Shown here: piece after piece, positions 7,389 to 14,797 of the stretch
Layout: every line of letters begins with the position of its first letter
How positions within the stretch are numbered: the first letter of the stretch is position 1
DNA from: an uncultured Streptococcus sp.
GTDB lineage: Bacteria > Bacillota > Bacilli > Lactobacillales > Streptococcaceae
Length of the DNA: 17,392 bases
Assembly (NCBI GenBank): GCA_934196125.1
Contig: CAKPVT010000031.1
Coordinates: forward strand, 1 to 17,392
Reading direction: 5' to 3'
Translations under genes and position numbers: made by a program
Notes under the pieces: model-generated
Database searches by the model: none
Told to the model about the DNA's origin: nothing
Seen by the model: the letters and a program-made list of their open reading frames with translations, nothing else

Positions 7389-7848
7389 ATGAAAAAAATA
7401 TTTACTTACGTTAACTTTACTTGGCACTGCAATACTTACTTTATCTGCGTGTTCGTCTAACTCGACATCTAAATCTAAATCTACCGAACAGACTTCCCAG
7501 ACAACAAAAGTTAGTGATTCTACTGATAGTAAAAATGACACAGCTGCTATCAGTTTAGTAGTTGAAGCAACCCAAAAGACTATAGATAAACAATTTAAAG
7601 ATGATGCAACGACGAGCGAAACTTATAAGGATATTACTGTATCTTCTGAAGGAAAAGATACAATTGTTGCGACCTATGTATTCCAAGAAGGATATTTGTC
7701 AGAAGAAGATATTCTTCAAGTAAAAGAAACCTTGGAACAACAACGTGATACATTAGTTACTGCAACCAAAACGGATGCGGACAAGTTCAATGTATTTAAA
7801 AAATCCTTATTTTTTAGTAAAAGTTTTGCTTCATCAGAGTCAAGATAA
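7389..7848 (+). pseudogene. Frameshifted and 3'-truncated lipoprotein gene
   Basis: An ATG at 7389 with AAGGAG upstream starts MKKIFTY and then runs out of frame to a stop after 23 codons. Skipping one base near 7410 restores a classic lipoprotein signal, MKKIFTY-LTLLGTAILTLSAC with lipobox LSAC (Cys21). A Ser/Thr/Lys-rich tether follows, then a soluble domain containing ISLVVEATQKTIDKQF and YVFQEGYLSEEDI. The continued frame reaches TAA at 7846-7848. The last codons after about FNVFKKS appear to come from adjoining unrelated sequence, so the C-terminus is lost as well. The intact protein would be a surface lipoprotein of roughly 150 residues or more; I cannot give its function. A single sequencing error could explain the frameshift but not the truncation. 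Confidence 0.7.
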
Positions 7849-8228
7849 TCTTTTAATACTTTAAATACAAATTCTATATCTTCTTCTTTGTAGCCAAAGA
7901 GGTGGCTGATACGCTTTTCAATTGTTGGATCTTTAATGACACAATCTAAAAATTGTGTTTTTAAGAAAGATGATGTCGGATAATCAGGGTCAGGTAAGGA
8001 AATCGTTATATTTCCACCTTCCCCAGTTTCAAATTGTTGATGTTTTCCAGTTCCAGCTACTACAACCTTTGTTGGAATAGAATTATAGGTTAAATCAAAA
8101 CCAAAATTTTAATACTCGCCTTCACGAATAGTAATCTTGTCTAAATCAATCTGAAATACATTCCATAATGCTGTTTTTACATTTTTGTAACCTAAACTTT
8201 CTTTAACGGGTAAATAGTGTTCTGTCAT
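7800..8228 (-). pseudogene. Interrupted gene of unknown function, immunity-protein-like context
   Basis: On the minus strand an ATG at 8228 with GGAGGG 7 bases upstream starts MTEHYLPVKESLGYKNVK and runs 39 codons to an internal TAA (8109-8111). The same frame then continues with FGFDLTYNSIPTKVVVAG, later ISLPDPDYPTSS, ISHLFGYKEEDIEF and LKDYLDSDEAKLLLKNKDF, before merging into sequence antisense to the lipoprotein remnant near 7800. It reads as a small acidic soluble protein of about 140 residues broken by one nonsense mutation and probably cut at its 3' end. Its start overlaps the stop codon of an upstream remnant (ATGA), the arrangement typical of toxin-immunity pairs. I do not recognise the family, so the immunity role is inferred from context only. 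Confidence 0.55.
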
Positions 8229-8290
8229 TTAGTTGCCCTCCAAAATTGTCCTTCTTCTTTATTCTCCGCTATTGCTCTTTTATCTATGCC
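8225..8290 (-). pseudogene. 3'-terminal remnant of the gene preceding the interrupted ORF
   Basis: The minus-strand frame ending at TGA (8225-8227) reads GIDKRAIAENKEEGQFWRA followed by TK. It overlaps the start of the next ORF by four bases (ATGA). Upstream in the same frame a stop appears at 8291-8293, so only 21 codons survive. The tight translational overlap indicates these were the last codons of a real gene. The next ORF resembles an immunity-type protein, so a polymorphic-toxin C-terminus is one possibility. Confidence 0.4.
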
Positions 8291-8302
8291 TCAGTTTTTT
8301 AT

Positions 8303-8893
8303 TTATTTAAAGCCGATTTTTGAGAGTGGCCAGAAGCGGAATTTGACTTCACCGACGATGTCTGATTTAGAGAAAGTTCCCACTTCACGACTATCTTTTG
8401 AAACGATACGGTCGTCTCCGAGGAGATAATATTGTCCTTTTGGAACTTTGACTGTAAACTCGCTATTGCCATCACTATCAGTTGTGAAAGCATCTGAGCT
8501 TTCAGCTAACTCTTGGAATAAGGTATTGTACGAATAAGTATCTTGCAGTTGGTCGTCCTCAAAGGCTTTTTTATATTCGTCTAAGTAGTCCTCATCAACT
8601 TTTTTGCCATTAACGTAGAGGACATCATTTTTATAAGTAATGGTATCGCCTGGCATACCAATCACGCGTTTAACAATTTCTTTTGTCTTACCGTCCTCGG
8701 TTTCTTTAGCAACAACAATGTCAAAACGGTCAATAGATGTGGTTGATAGGACAATAAGACGCTCACCGTCAGCTAACGTTGGATCCATTGAATGACCGTC
8801 AACTTTTACAGGTTGCCAAATAAAGGCACGACTAAGTATAAGAATAAGAAAGAAAAGGATTAATGGTCCCCATTCTTTAATAAAGTGTTTCAT
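8303..8893 (-). CDS. lepB: Signal peptidase I
   Basis: Membrane-anchored serine peptidase that removes signal peptides from Sec- and Tat-exported proteins on the outer face of the membrane. The 196 residues show one N-terminal membrane anchor (about 9-27) and box B GHSMDPTL with catalytic Ser35. Box D is RFDIVVAK and the general-base Lys75 lies in KRVIGMPGDTI. Box E near the C-terminus reads LLGDDRIVSKDSREVG (158-172), with GDD where GDN is commoner. The start at 8893 has GAGGAAG upstream. It lies 16 bases after rnhC and is probably co-transcribed with it. Beyond its stop codon is the decayed island rather than a normal terminator. Confidence 0.95.
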   Translation of the reverse strand: MKHFIKEWGPLILFFLILILSRAFIWQPVKVDGHSMDPTLADGERLIVLSTTSIDRFDIVVAKETEDGKTKEIVKRVIGMPGDTITYKNDVLYVNGKKVDEDYLDEYKKAFEDDQLQDTYSYNTLFQELAESSDAFTTDSDGNSEFTVKVPKGQYYLLGDDRIVSKDSREVGTFSKSDIVGEVKFRFWPLSKIGFK

Positions 8894-8909
8894 AATTCTT
8901 CCTCTACTT

Positions 8910-9812
8910 TTATTTTTTTAATAATGCTTGCGCTTTTTGGGTATTTGCAAAATGAAGCTTGGCAGTATGTTCCAAGCCAGACATGCCATAGGTTGCTAAA
9001 ATTTGACTCGCGACTTTATCGGACTGGCTACCAGCACCGCTTGGGAGTTTGTATTGCACCTCTTGGCTAAGTTTATCGAGATTTTCTAAGAAAAGGTTGC
9101 GAGCGATGATTGAGCTGACGGCAACTGCCAAATATTTTCCTTCGGCTTTTTCTTCGAGTGTCAGCGGATTAGCAAATTGATTGGCTTCATTTTTAAGGTA
9201 TTTTTGATAATTTTGCCGACTGGTAAAAGCATCGATAACAATTTTTTCAGGCTTGATACCGTCTTGGAGAAGCAGATAAATAGCTTGATTGTGAAGAGCT
9301 ACTTTGACAGAGACGGCGTTGTGTATTTTTCCTTTACCGACGACTTGGTTGTATTTTTGTGGGGACAATAGCAGAGCTTTATGCTTGATATTGTTTTCTA
9401 AGACTGGGGCGATTTGACGGATTTTGCTGTCTGTTAAGTTCTTGGAATCATCTACTCCAAGCTTTTTAAGCAGGGCATGGTCATCAGGGGTCACAAAACT
9501 AGCAACAACAGCCAGTCCACCAAAATAAGACCCATTACCAACCTCATCTGAGCCGATAAGGGGCATATTCTGACCACTAACGGTGTCACTTGTTGACTGG
9601 TTAGCTGATTGATAGCCAAATTGTTCAGCGATAGTTTCCGCATTTGCGCCCTGAAAGACGACTTTGCCAGACGTGTAAACAAGAACCGTAACACCCTTTA
9701 CTTTTGCCGCAAAAGTGACATAGGGATTGTTATTGTTGACTTGCTGGCTAGTCAGTACCTTTATCAGATTTTGCAAATCATCTTTACCCATTTTCATAAC
9801 AATGGTATTCAT
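8910..9812 (-). CDS. rnhC: Ribonuclease HIII
   Basis: Endonuclease that cleaves the RNA strand of RNA-DNA hybrids. The N-terminal region (about 1-70) is the TBP-like substrate-binding domain of the HIII type. The catalytic domain begins with IGSDEVGNGSYFGG (D89, E90), and the other acidic residues fall in GVDDSKNL (119-126) and VIDAFTS (192-198). The 300-residue length is normal. The N-terminus MNTIV agrees with other streptococcal proteins as I recall them. There is no Shine-Dalgarno sequence: an extended -10 (TGATAAAAT) ends 6 bases before the ATG, implying a leaderless mRNA. It is the first gene of an operon with lepB and diverges from zapA. Confidence 0.95.
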   Translation of the reverse strand: MNTIVMKMGKDDLQNLIKVLTSQQVNNNNPYVTFAAKVKGVTVLVYTSGKVVFQGANAETIAEQFGYQSANQSTSDTVSGQNMPLIGSDEVGNGSYFGGLAVVASFVTPDDHALLKKLGVDDSKNLTDSKIRQIAPVLENNIKHKALLLSPQKYNQVVGKGKIHNAVSVKVALHNQAIYLLLQDGIKPEKIVIDAFTSRQNYQKYLKNEANQFANPLTLEEKAEGKYLAVAVSSIIARNLFLENLDKLSQEVQYKLPSGAGSQSDKVASQILATYGMSGLEHTAKLHFANTQKAQALLKK

Positions 9813-9818
9813 GATTCT

Positions 9819-9827
9819 ATTTTATCA
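9819..9827 (-). promoter_or_regulatory. Extended -10 promoter giving a leaderless rnhC mRNA
   Basis: On the minus strand TGA-TAAAAT (9827 to 9819) is followed by AGAATC and then the rnhC ATG. With the usual 6-base distance from the -10 to the start site, transcription begins at the A of the start codon. No convincing -35 is visible. Confidence 0.6.
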
Positions 9828-9887
9828 TAAAAACGCTCTAGGAGGGCAAAACAGCTAGCAGAAAGTGAGATTTTTCCGTGCTTACAT

Positions 9888-9916
9888 TTTACGAAATGCT
9901 TATTTTAAGGTATAAT
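9888..9916 (+). promoter_or_regulatory. Promoter of the zapA-cvpA operon
   Basis: TTTACG (9888-9893), a 17-base spacer and TATAAT (9911-9916) precede an AAGGAGG ribosome-binding site (9920-9926) and the zapA start at 9934. Confidence 0.65.
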
Positions 9917-9933
9917 GTCAAGGAGGTGACTAT

Positions 9934-10242
9934 ATGAAAAGTAAAAATCGTTATAAATTCGTCTTTGGTGACAAACCACTCACATTGACAACGGATAAGG
10001 ATAATCTCTTCATGGAAGAGGTTGAGCGTGTAGCCAAAGAAAAATATAATACTATCAAGGAAAAATTACCGCAAGCTGATAATGAAACGATTGCTATTTT
10101 GATGGCTATCAATTCGCTTTCTACTCAGCTTAGTCGTGAGATTGAAGTTGAAAAGATGGAAAAAGACTTGACGGCTCTTCGTTCTGAAGCGATTGTAGAT
10201 ATTAAGAAGAAAGCCAGCAAGTCTGATTCTGATGAGGATTAA
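9934..10242 (+). CDS. zapA: Cell-division protein ZapA-like
   Basis: A 102-residue soluble protein, the usual size for ZapA, which binds and bundles FtsZ at the division ring. The N-terminal half, NRYKFVFGDKPLTLTTDKD, fits the ZapA beta-hairpin head. It is followed by helices and a charged coiled-coil stretch (about 55-95) ending in a Lys/Asp/Ser-rich tail. A strong SD (AAGGAGG) precedes the ATG. The cvpA start lies 2 bases after its stop codon, indicating translational coupling. The order rnhC / zapA / cvpA / mutS2 is conserved in Firmicutes and supports the call more strongly than the short sequence does. The RYK in its N-terminus is coincidental and unrelated to the peptide array at 16844-17243. 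Confidence 0.8.
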   Translation: MKSKNRYKFVFGDKPLTLTTDKDNLFMEEVERVAKEKYNTIKEKLPQADNETIAILMAINSLSTQLSREIEVEKMEKDLTALRSEAIVDIKKKASKSDSDED

Positions 10243-10244
10243 TT

Positions 10245-10793
10245 ATGTTATCAATTCTTCTTGTATTGATTTTAATCTGGCATTTTTATATTGGTTATTC
10301 ACGTGGGATTATTTTGCAAACCTACTATTTTATAGCAAGTATTGTCTCACTGGTGATTGCTAGCCAGTTTTATCAAACATTAGCTGAAAAAATAACGCTT
10401 TGGATTCCCTATTCTAATGCTAGTCAGGGAGCAACGGTGAATTTTTTCACGGACGTTAATATTTTTGATTTAGACCAAGTTTATTATGCGGGAGTAGCTT
10501 TTACAGCCATTTATGTGGTGGTTTATTTGCTTTTTCGCTTCGTCGGTATTTTGGTACATTTTGCGCCAATCAATCACTTTGATAATGTCAAAACGAATTG
10601 TGTCAGTGGTGTTTTAGCGATTTTAGTCACACTGATATTTTTCAATCTTGTATTTACAATATTAGCGACTGTTCCTATGACGACGGTGCAAAATATTCTA
10701 TCAGGCAGCCTTTTTGTGCGCGTGATTGTCAATTATTTGCCACCTTTATCGAATATTATAAAAGCGTTATGGGTAACAGCAATTCTAGGATAA
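10245..10793 (+). CDS. cvpA: CvpA family integral membrane protein
   Basis: 182 residues with four likely membrane helices at about 1-16, 25-45, 80-102 and 118-142. The N-terminal pattern IWHFYIGYSRGIILQTYYF is characteristic of CvpA proteins (named for colicin V production), in which a G-x-x-RG segment follows the first helix. The biochemical role is poorly defined; in Firmicutes it is usually encoded between zapA and mutS2, as here. The start lies 2 bases after zapA. A hairpin follows the stop codon and mutS2 has its own promoter, so this is probably the last gene of the two-gene operon. Confidence 0.85.
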   Translation: MLSILLVLILIWHFYIGYSRGIILQTYYFIASIVSLVIASQFYQTLAEKITLWIPYSNASQGATVNFFTDVNIFDLDQVYYAGVAFTAIYVVVYLLFRFVGILVHFAPINHFDNVKTNCVSGVLAILVTLIFFNLVFTILATVPMTTVQNILSGSLFVRVIVNYLPPLSNIIKALWVTAILG

Positions 10794-10799
10794 TAAAGG

Positions 10800-10824
10800 A
10801 GTCTGGGGTAAATCACCTCAGACT
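10800..10824 (+). terminator. Hairpin after cvpA, probable weak terminator
   Basis: AGTCTGGGGT (10800-10809) pairs with ACCTCAGACT (10815-10824), a 10-base stem with one G-U pair and a 5-base loop. The tail TTGTTCAATA is only moderately T-rich, so partial read-through into mutS2 is plausible. Confidence 0.6.
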
Positions 10825-10888
10825 TGTTCAATATATAATATAATCAAAGCTTTAGCGTGCCTAGGAAGCACGAGAAAAGTTAGGTTTT

Positions 10889-10897
10889 TGGTATAAT
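10889..10897 (+). promoter_or_regulatory. Extended -10 promoter giving a leaderless mutS2 mRNA
   Basis: TGG-TATAAT (10889-10897) is followed by AAAGAT and then the mutS2 ATG at 10904. The predicted start site is the A of the ATG. No purine-rich SD precedes the gene, and the -35 is weak. Confidence 0.6.
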
Positions 10898-10903
10898 AAA
10901 GAT

Positions 10904-13240
10904 ATGAACAACAGAATTTTAGAACAGTTAGAATTTGATAAAGTCAAGCAACTTTTTGCTGGCTATTTACAGACTGAGCAAGGCCAAGACGAGTTACGTA
11001 AACTTGAGCCAAAGACTGAGCCTGACCGCATTTCACGTTCTTTTGATGAAATGTCGGACATGGAACAGATTTTCATTGAACACCATTCTTTTGGAATGGG
11101 CAGTTTGCGTGACATTTCTGAAAGTATGCGTCGCTTGGAATTGGATGCTGATGTTAATATCTCAGAAATTATCGACATCAAGAAAGTTTTGCAAGCCTCA
11201 GCTGAAATCAAGCATTTTTATAATGATTTGGAAAATGTAGAGTTGTCTGCATTAAATACTCTTTTTGAGAAGATTGAATTGTTGCCAAGTCTGCAAGGTA
11301 GCTTACAAGCGATTAATGACGGTGGTTTCATTGAAAATTTTGCAAGTTCAGAATTGGACCGTATTCGTCGCCAAATCAATCATGATGAAGGTAGAGTTCG
11401 TCAAATTTTGCAGGATATTTTGAAAAAACAAGCTGAACATTTGACAGAGACTTTGATTGCTAGTCGTAATGGTCGTGCGGTTTTGCCCGTAAAAAATAGC
11501 TACCGCAACCGTATTTCAGGGGTTGTGCATGATATTTCGGCATCAGGAAGTACGGTTTATATTGAACCGCGCGCAGTAGTGCAACTTAATGAAGAAATCA
11601 CGCAATTGCGAGCAGATGAACGTCACGAAATGGCACGTATTTTACGTGAATTGTCAAATATGCTTCGCCCACATACTAATATTATTCGTAACAATGCGTG
11701 GGTTTTAGGGCATTTGGATTTTGTTCGTGCTAAGTTCCTCTTCATGCAGGAAAACAACGCAATCGTGCCACAATTATCAGCAGATAAAACCGTGCAACTA
11801 TTACAAGCTCGCCACCCGCTTTTGACCGCTCCAGTCGCTAATGACCTTCATTTTCTTAACGAATTGACCGTTATTGTTATTACAGGACCAAATACTGGTG
11901 GTAAGACAGTCATGTTGAAAACATTGGGATTAACGCAGCTTATGGCACAATCAGGTTTACCAATCTTGGCTGACAAAGGTAGTAAAGTCGCCGTATTTAA
12001 TGAGATTTTTGCAGATATTGGCGACGAGCAATCTATCGAACAAAGTTTGTCAACATTCTCAAGTCATATGACCAATATTGTTGAGATTTTGGCAGCAGCG
12101 GATAAAGATAGTCTTGTCTTGGTCGATGAATTGGGAGCAGGAACTGACCCGCAAGAAGGTGCCAGTCTTGCGATTGCTATTCTTGAACACCTTCGCCTCA
12201 TGGAAATTAAAACCATGGCAACGACACATTATCCAGAATTGAAAGCTTACGGTATTGAGACAGAATTTGTGGAAAATGCCAGCATGGAATTTGATACAGA
12301 GACATTAAGTCCAACTTATCATTTTATGCAAGGTGTACCAGGACGCTCAAATGCCTTTGAAATTGCTCGTCGTCTTGGTTTAGCAGAGATTATTGTCAAT
12401 GAAGCGGAGCGTTTGACAGACTCTGATACGGATGTTAACCGCATCATAGAGCGTTTGGAAGAACAAACCCATGAAAGCCGTAAACGACTTGACCATATCA
12501 AAGAAGTGGAACAAGATAACCTCAAATTCAATCGTGCGGTCAAGAAACTTTACAACGAATTTTCACATGCCAAGGACAAAGAACTTGAAAAAGCTAGCGC
12601 CAAAGCGCAAGAAATTGTGGATAAAGCCATGGCAGAGAGTGAAGAAATTCTCAAAAATCTTCATGATAGAGCAAGCCTTAAACCGCATGAAGTTATTGAA
12701 GCCAAAAGTCAGCTGAAAAAATTGGCGCCTGAAGTTGATTTGTCTAAAAATAAAGTCCTCAAGAAAGCTAAAAAATTGCGCGCACCGCGCGTGGGTGATG
12801 ACATTGTCGTCACAGCTTACGGACAACGTGGAACATTGGTTAACCAAGGGAAAAACGGAAAATGGGAAGTGCAAGTTGGTCTTATTAAAATGACACTTAA
12901 AGAGGATGAATTTACCCTTGTTAAAGTTCAAGAGGAAGCCCAAAAGCCGAAGAAAAAACAAGTCAATGTGGTCAAGAAAAGCAAAAAATCAGCTGATCCA
13001 CGTGCCCGCCTTGATCTTCGTGGTAAACGCTATGAAGAAGCCATGCAAGAATTGGATGAATTTATCGACCAAGCCTTGCTAAATAACATGGCACAAGTCG
13101 ATATTATTCACGGTATCGGAACAGGTGTTATCCGTGAAGGTGTCACAAAATACCTTCGTCGCAACAAACACGTCAAATCATTTGGTTACGCCCCACAAAA
13201 CGCAGGCGGCAGCGGCTGTACCATTGCAAATCTAGGGTGA
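10904..13240 (+). CDS. mutS2: Endonuclease MutS2 (ribosome-collision / recombination ATPase with Smr domain)
   Basis: A MutS-fold ABC ATPase that lacks the mismatch-recognition domain. Family members are known to suppress homologous recombination and, in Bacillus, to rescue collided ribosomes. In 778 residues I see a clamp/lever region, Walker A GPNTGGKT (328-335), the Q-loop/signature region STFSSHM (383-389) and Walker B LVLVDELGAGTDP (404-416). A long charged coiled coil follows (about 500-600), then a KOW-like basic segment. The C-terminal Smr domain starts at LDLRGKRYEEA (703) and carries HGIGTG (736-741). Length and domain order are complete. The start codon is inferred to be leaderless. 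A terminator lies about 45 bases past the stop codon. Confidence 0.96.
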   Translation: MNNRILEQLEFDKVKQLFAGYLQTEQGQDELRKLEPKTEPDRISRSFDEMSDMEQIFIEHHSFGMGSLRDISESMRRLELDADVNISEIIDIKKVLQASAEIKHFYNDLENVELSALNTLFEKIELLPSLQGSLQAINDGGFIENFASSELDRIRRQINHDEGRVRQILQDILKKQAEHLTETLIASRNGRAVLPVKNSYRNRISGVVHDISASGSTVYIEPRAVVQLNEEITQLRADERHEMARILRELSNMLRPHTNIIRNNAWVLGHLDFVRAKFLFMQENNAIVPQLSADKTVQLLQARHPLLTAPVANDLHFLNELTVIVITGPNTGGKTVMLKTLGLTQLMAQSGLPILADKGSKVAVFNEIFADIGDEQSIEQSLSTFSSHMTNIVEILAAADKDSLVLVDELGAGTDPQEGASLAIAILEHLRLMEIKTMATTHYPELKAYGIETEFVENASMEFDTETLSPTYHFMQGVPGRSNAFEIARRLGLAEIIVNEAERLTDSDTDVNRIIERLEEQTHESRKRLDHIKEVEQDNLKFNRAVKKLYNEFSHAKDKELEKASAKAQEIVDKAMAESEEILKNLHDRASLKPHEVIEAKSQLKKLAPEVDLSKNKVLKKAKKLRAPRVGDDIVVTAYGQRGTLVNQGKNGKWEVQVGLIKMTLKEDEFTLVKVQEEAQKPKKKQVNVVKKSKKSADPRARLDLRGKRYEEAMQELDEFIDQALLNNMAQVDIIHGIGTGVIREGVTKYLRRNKHVKSFGYAPQNAGGSGCTIANLG

Positions 13241-13280
13241 AGATAGAAAAAGGCTTTTTTCACAATTCAGAATAACTACC

Positions 13281-13315
13281 AAAAAACTCTTCCTGAAATA
13301 TGGAAGAGCTTTTTG
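13281..13315. terminator. Bidirectional terminator after mutS2
   Basis: CTCTTCC (13287-13293) and GGAAGAG (13302-13308) form a stem, flanked by AAAAAA on the left and CTTTTT on the right. It can therefore terminate mutS2 on the plus strand and the former nadA transcript on the minus strand. Confidence 0.8.
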
Positions 13316-13338
13316 CTTGTAGAAAATGCACATAAAAT

Positions 13339-13425
13339 TTATTTTTGTCCGAGTAGAATCATTTGGTCAATAGAGCGGCGTGCACCGTTGATTGTTTCTT
13401 CATCTAGGGTGATTTCTTCGCTTGC
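13339..13425 (-). pseudogene. nadA: 3' end of a lost gene, probably quinolinate synthase
   Basis: On the minus strand the frame ending at TAA (13339-13341) reads ASEEITLDEETINGARRSID followed by QMILLGQK. The pattern of a beta-strand with an acidic turn, then a helix ending in a hydrophobic xxMLxx stretch, matches the C-terminus of NadA (for comparison, Bacillus NadA ends VPKAIQEDALLALNRML). NadA makes quinolinate for NAD synthesis. Only 28 codons remain before the sequence becomes that of nadC in the opposite orientation. A functional gene is impossible here. The neighbour being nadC supports the identification; on sequence alone it would be tentative. Confidence 0.5.
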
Positions 13426-14093
13426 TTGACCCAACGACAACCTTTGACGTTTGGGTGAAAGACGGTGAAGCTGTCAAGGCGGGACAACATTTGGGAACCG
13501 TTCGTGGTGATATTCGTGTCTTACTGTCAGGCGAACGTACGGCTCTTAACTATTTGCAACGCATGAGTGGTATTGCGACTTACACGCATGAAATGGCAGA
13601 GCTGTTAAAAGACAGTCCGATTACACTTCTTGATTCACGTAAGACCATGCCAAATAATCGTATTTTTGAAAAATACGCTGTTAAAGTTGGTGGCGGTAAA
13701 AATCACCGTTACAATTTATCAGACGGTGTTCTGTTGAAAGATAATCACATTGGCGCAGCAGGTGGCATCAAGGAGGCTGTTCTTGCTGCTAAAAATTATG
13801 CTCAGTCTGTTCGTAAAATTGAAATCGAAATTGAAACGCTTGAAATGGTCAAAGAAGCTGTGAAAGCAGGTGCTGACATTATCATGCTTGATAACATGGA
13901 TCATGACACAATGAAAGAAGCAGTTACTGTGGTTAACGGCAAGGCAGAAATCGAAATTTCTGGAAATGTGACTAAGGAAAATCTGGCTTCTTATGTTGAT
14001 TTGAATGTCCAATATGTCTCAAGCGGAGCGATTACTCATTCTGCTAAAATTTTGGATTTATCCCTTAAAAATCTACATCCTGTTGATAACTGA
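13422..14093 (+). pseudogene. nadC: Quinolinate phosphoribosyltransferase, 5'-truncated
   Basis: NadC converts quinolinate and PRPP to nicotinate mononucleotide, CO2 and PPi. The fragment gives about 223 residues against a usual 280-290, so roughly 60-70 N-terminal residues are missing; these help form the dimer and active site. The rest is intact: LSGERTALNYLQRMSGIAT, DSRKTMPNNRIFEKYAV, KVGGGKNHRYNLSDGVLLKD, EIEIETLEMV, IIMLDNM and EISGNVT. The only start option is a TTG at 13422 with no SD and no promoter, and the reading frame begins exactly where the opposed nadA remnant ends. I infer a non-functional relic of a nadA-nadB-nadC locus damaged by deletion with inversion. The remaining frame is clean, so the event is likely recent. 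Confidence 0.85.
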
Positions 14094-14129
14094 GTTGATA
14101 AATTTCCAAAAGCAAAAATTATGGTTTGA

Positions 14130-14161
14130 AAAATCCCAAGCTCTTTAAAAGTTGGGGATTA
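14130..14161 (-). terminator. Terminator downstream of the PAP2 gene
   Basis: On the minus strand AATCCCCAA and TTGGGATT pair (one bulged base) around a 12-base loop, and TTTTTC follows. It lies 12 bases past the PAP2 stop codon. On the plus strand it has no T-run, so it may not stop nadC-side transcription. Confidence 0.75.
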
Positions 14162-14172
14162 TATGTTGATAA

Positions 14173-14670
14173 CTAAAAAAGGAAAAGCAGTAATCCACAG
14201 ACGATTCCAACGAGAAAACCTGCCATGACATCGCGAGGATAATGTACACCGCCTAAAACGCGGCAAAGTGCAATCACTAGGGATAATATCAGAAAGAAAA
14301 TGCCCAAAATAAGGTTCAACCGTAAAATAGCCATGCTGATAATGGTTGCTGAAAAGACATGACGACTTGGCATAGATTGTCCCTTGGTATTTTTTAAAAT
14401 AAGTGGTGTGATGTTCCAAGTCTCGTAAGGACGAGGGGCATTGAGCAGCTTGCGTACAAGTGATACTAGCATAAACGAAAGAGCTGTGATAAGAATGAAA
14501 GCAAGCAGTCTATTTGACTGTGTGCAAAACAGGTAAATGAGCATTAGTGGATAAATCAAATACATGATTTTTGTTAATAAACTGTTGACAACTTGCAGGC
14601 AACGAGTGGCGGTTGGTTTATTCTGAAACCTTCGTGTTAGCTTGTTATAAAATGTAGCGTAATTTTTCAT
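14173..14670 (-). CDS. PAP2-family membrane phosphatase
   Basis: 165 residues with about five hydrophobic segments and the three PAP2 signature motifs: KLLNAPRP (K74, R80, P81), PSRH (101-104) and RVLGGVHYPRD (R137, H143, D147). Family members dephosphorylate lipid phosphates or pyrophosphates such as phosphatidic acid or undecaprenyl pyrophosphate on the outer membrane face; which substrate applies here cannot be told. The second motif is PSRH rather than the usual PSGH, while the nucleophile histidine and both basic/acid partners are retained. The start has AAAGGA upstream and an extended -10 promoter. It is a single-gene unit ending in a terminator, divergent from trxA. Confidence 0.9.
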   Translation of the reverse strand: MKNYATFYNKLTRRFQNKPTATRCLQVVNSLLTKIMYLIYPLMLIYLFCTQSNRLLAFILITALSFMLVSLVRKLLNAPRPYETWNITPLILKNTKGQSMPSRHVFSATIISMAILRLNLILGIFFLILSLVIALCRVLGGVHYPRDVMAGFLVGIVCGLLLFLF

Positions 14671-14697
14671 AGCAGTCCTTTGTGTAATAATAGCTTC

Positions 14698-14706
14698 ATT
14701 ATAGCA
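14698..14706 (-). promoter_or_regulatory. Extended -10 promoter of the PAP2 gene
   Basis: On the minus strand TGC-TATAAT spans 14706 to 14698, about 28 bases before the ATG. An SD (AAAGGA) lies between. No clear -35 hexamer is present at 16-18 bases. Confidence 0.6.
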
Positions 14707-14768
14707 TATAAGTCAGACAAATATGGAAAATGAGAAGTTTTCAAAAAATCGTTTTCCGTAGCAATTAG

Positions 14769-14797
14769 TTGTCAAATCAACAATTTTCTCGTAAAAT
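14769..14797 (+). promoter_or_regulatory. Candidate trxA promoter
   Basis: TTGTCA (14769-14774), a 17-base spacer and TAAAAT (14792-14797) lie 115 bases upstream of trxA. A second, weaker pair (TTGTTT / TATTTT, 14838-14867) is nearer the gene. The leader between them contains no convincing ORF. Confidence 0.6.

Noticed and set aside
8217..8429. Plus-strand ORF across the lepB 3' end
   Set aside because: Overlaps lepB on the other strand, has no SD and resembles no protein.
12563..12961. Minus-strand ORF of 132 codons within mutS2
   Set aside because: Phe-rich antisense shadow of the Lys/Glu-rich coiled coil of MutS2; no start signals.
13422..14093. Functional nadC with a TTG start
   Set aside because: No SD or promoter, 60-70 N-terminal residues absent, and the frame begins exactly at a rearrangement junction.
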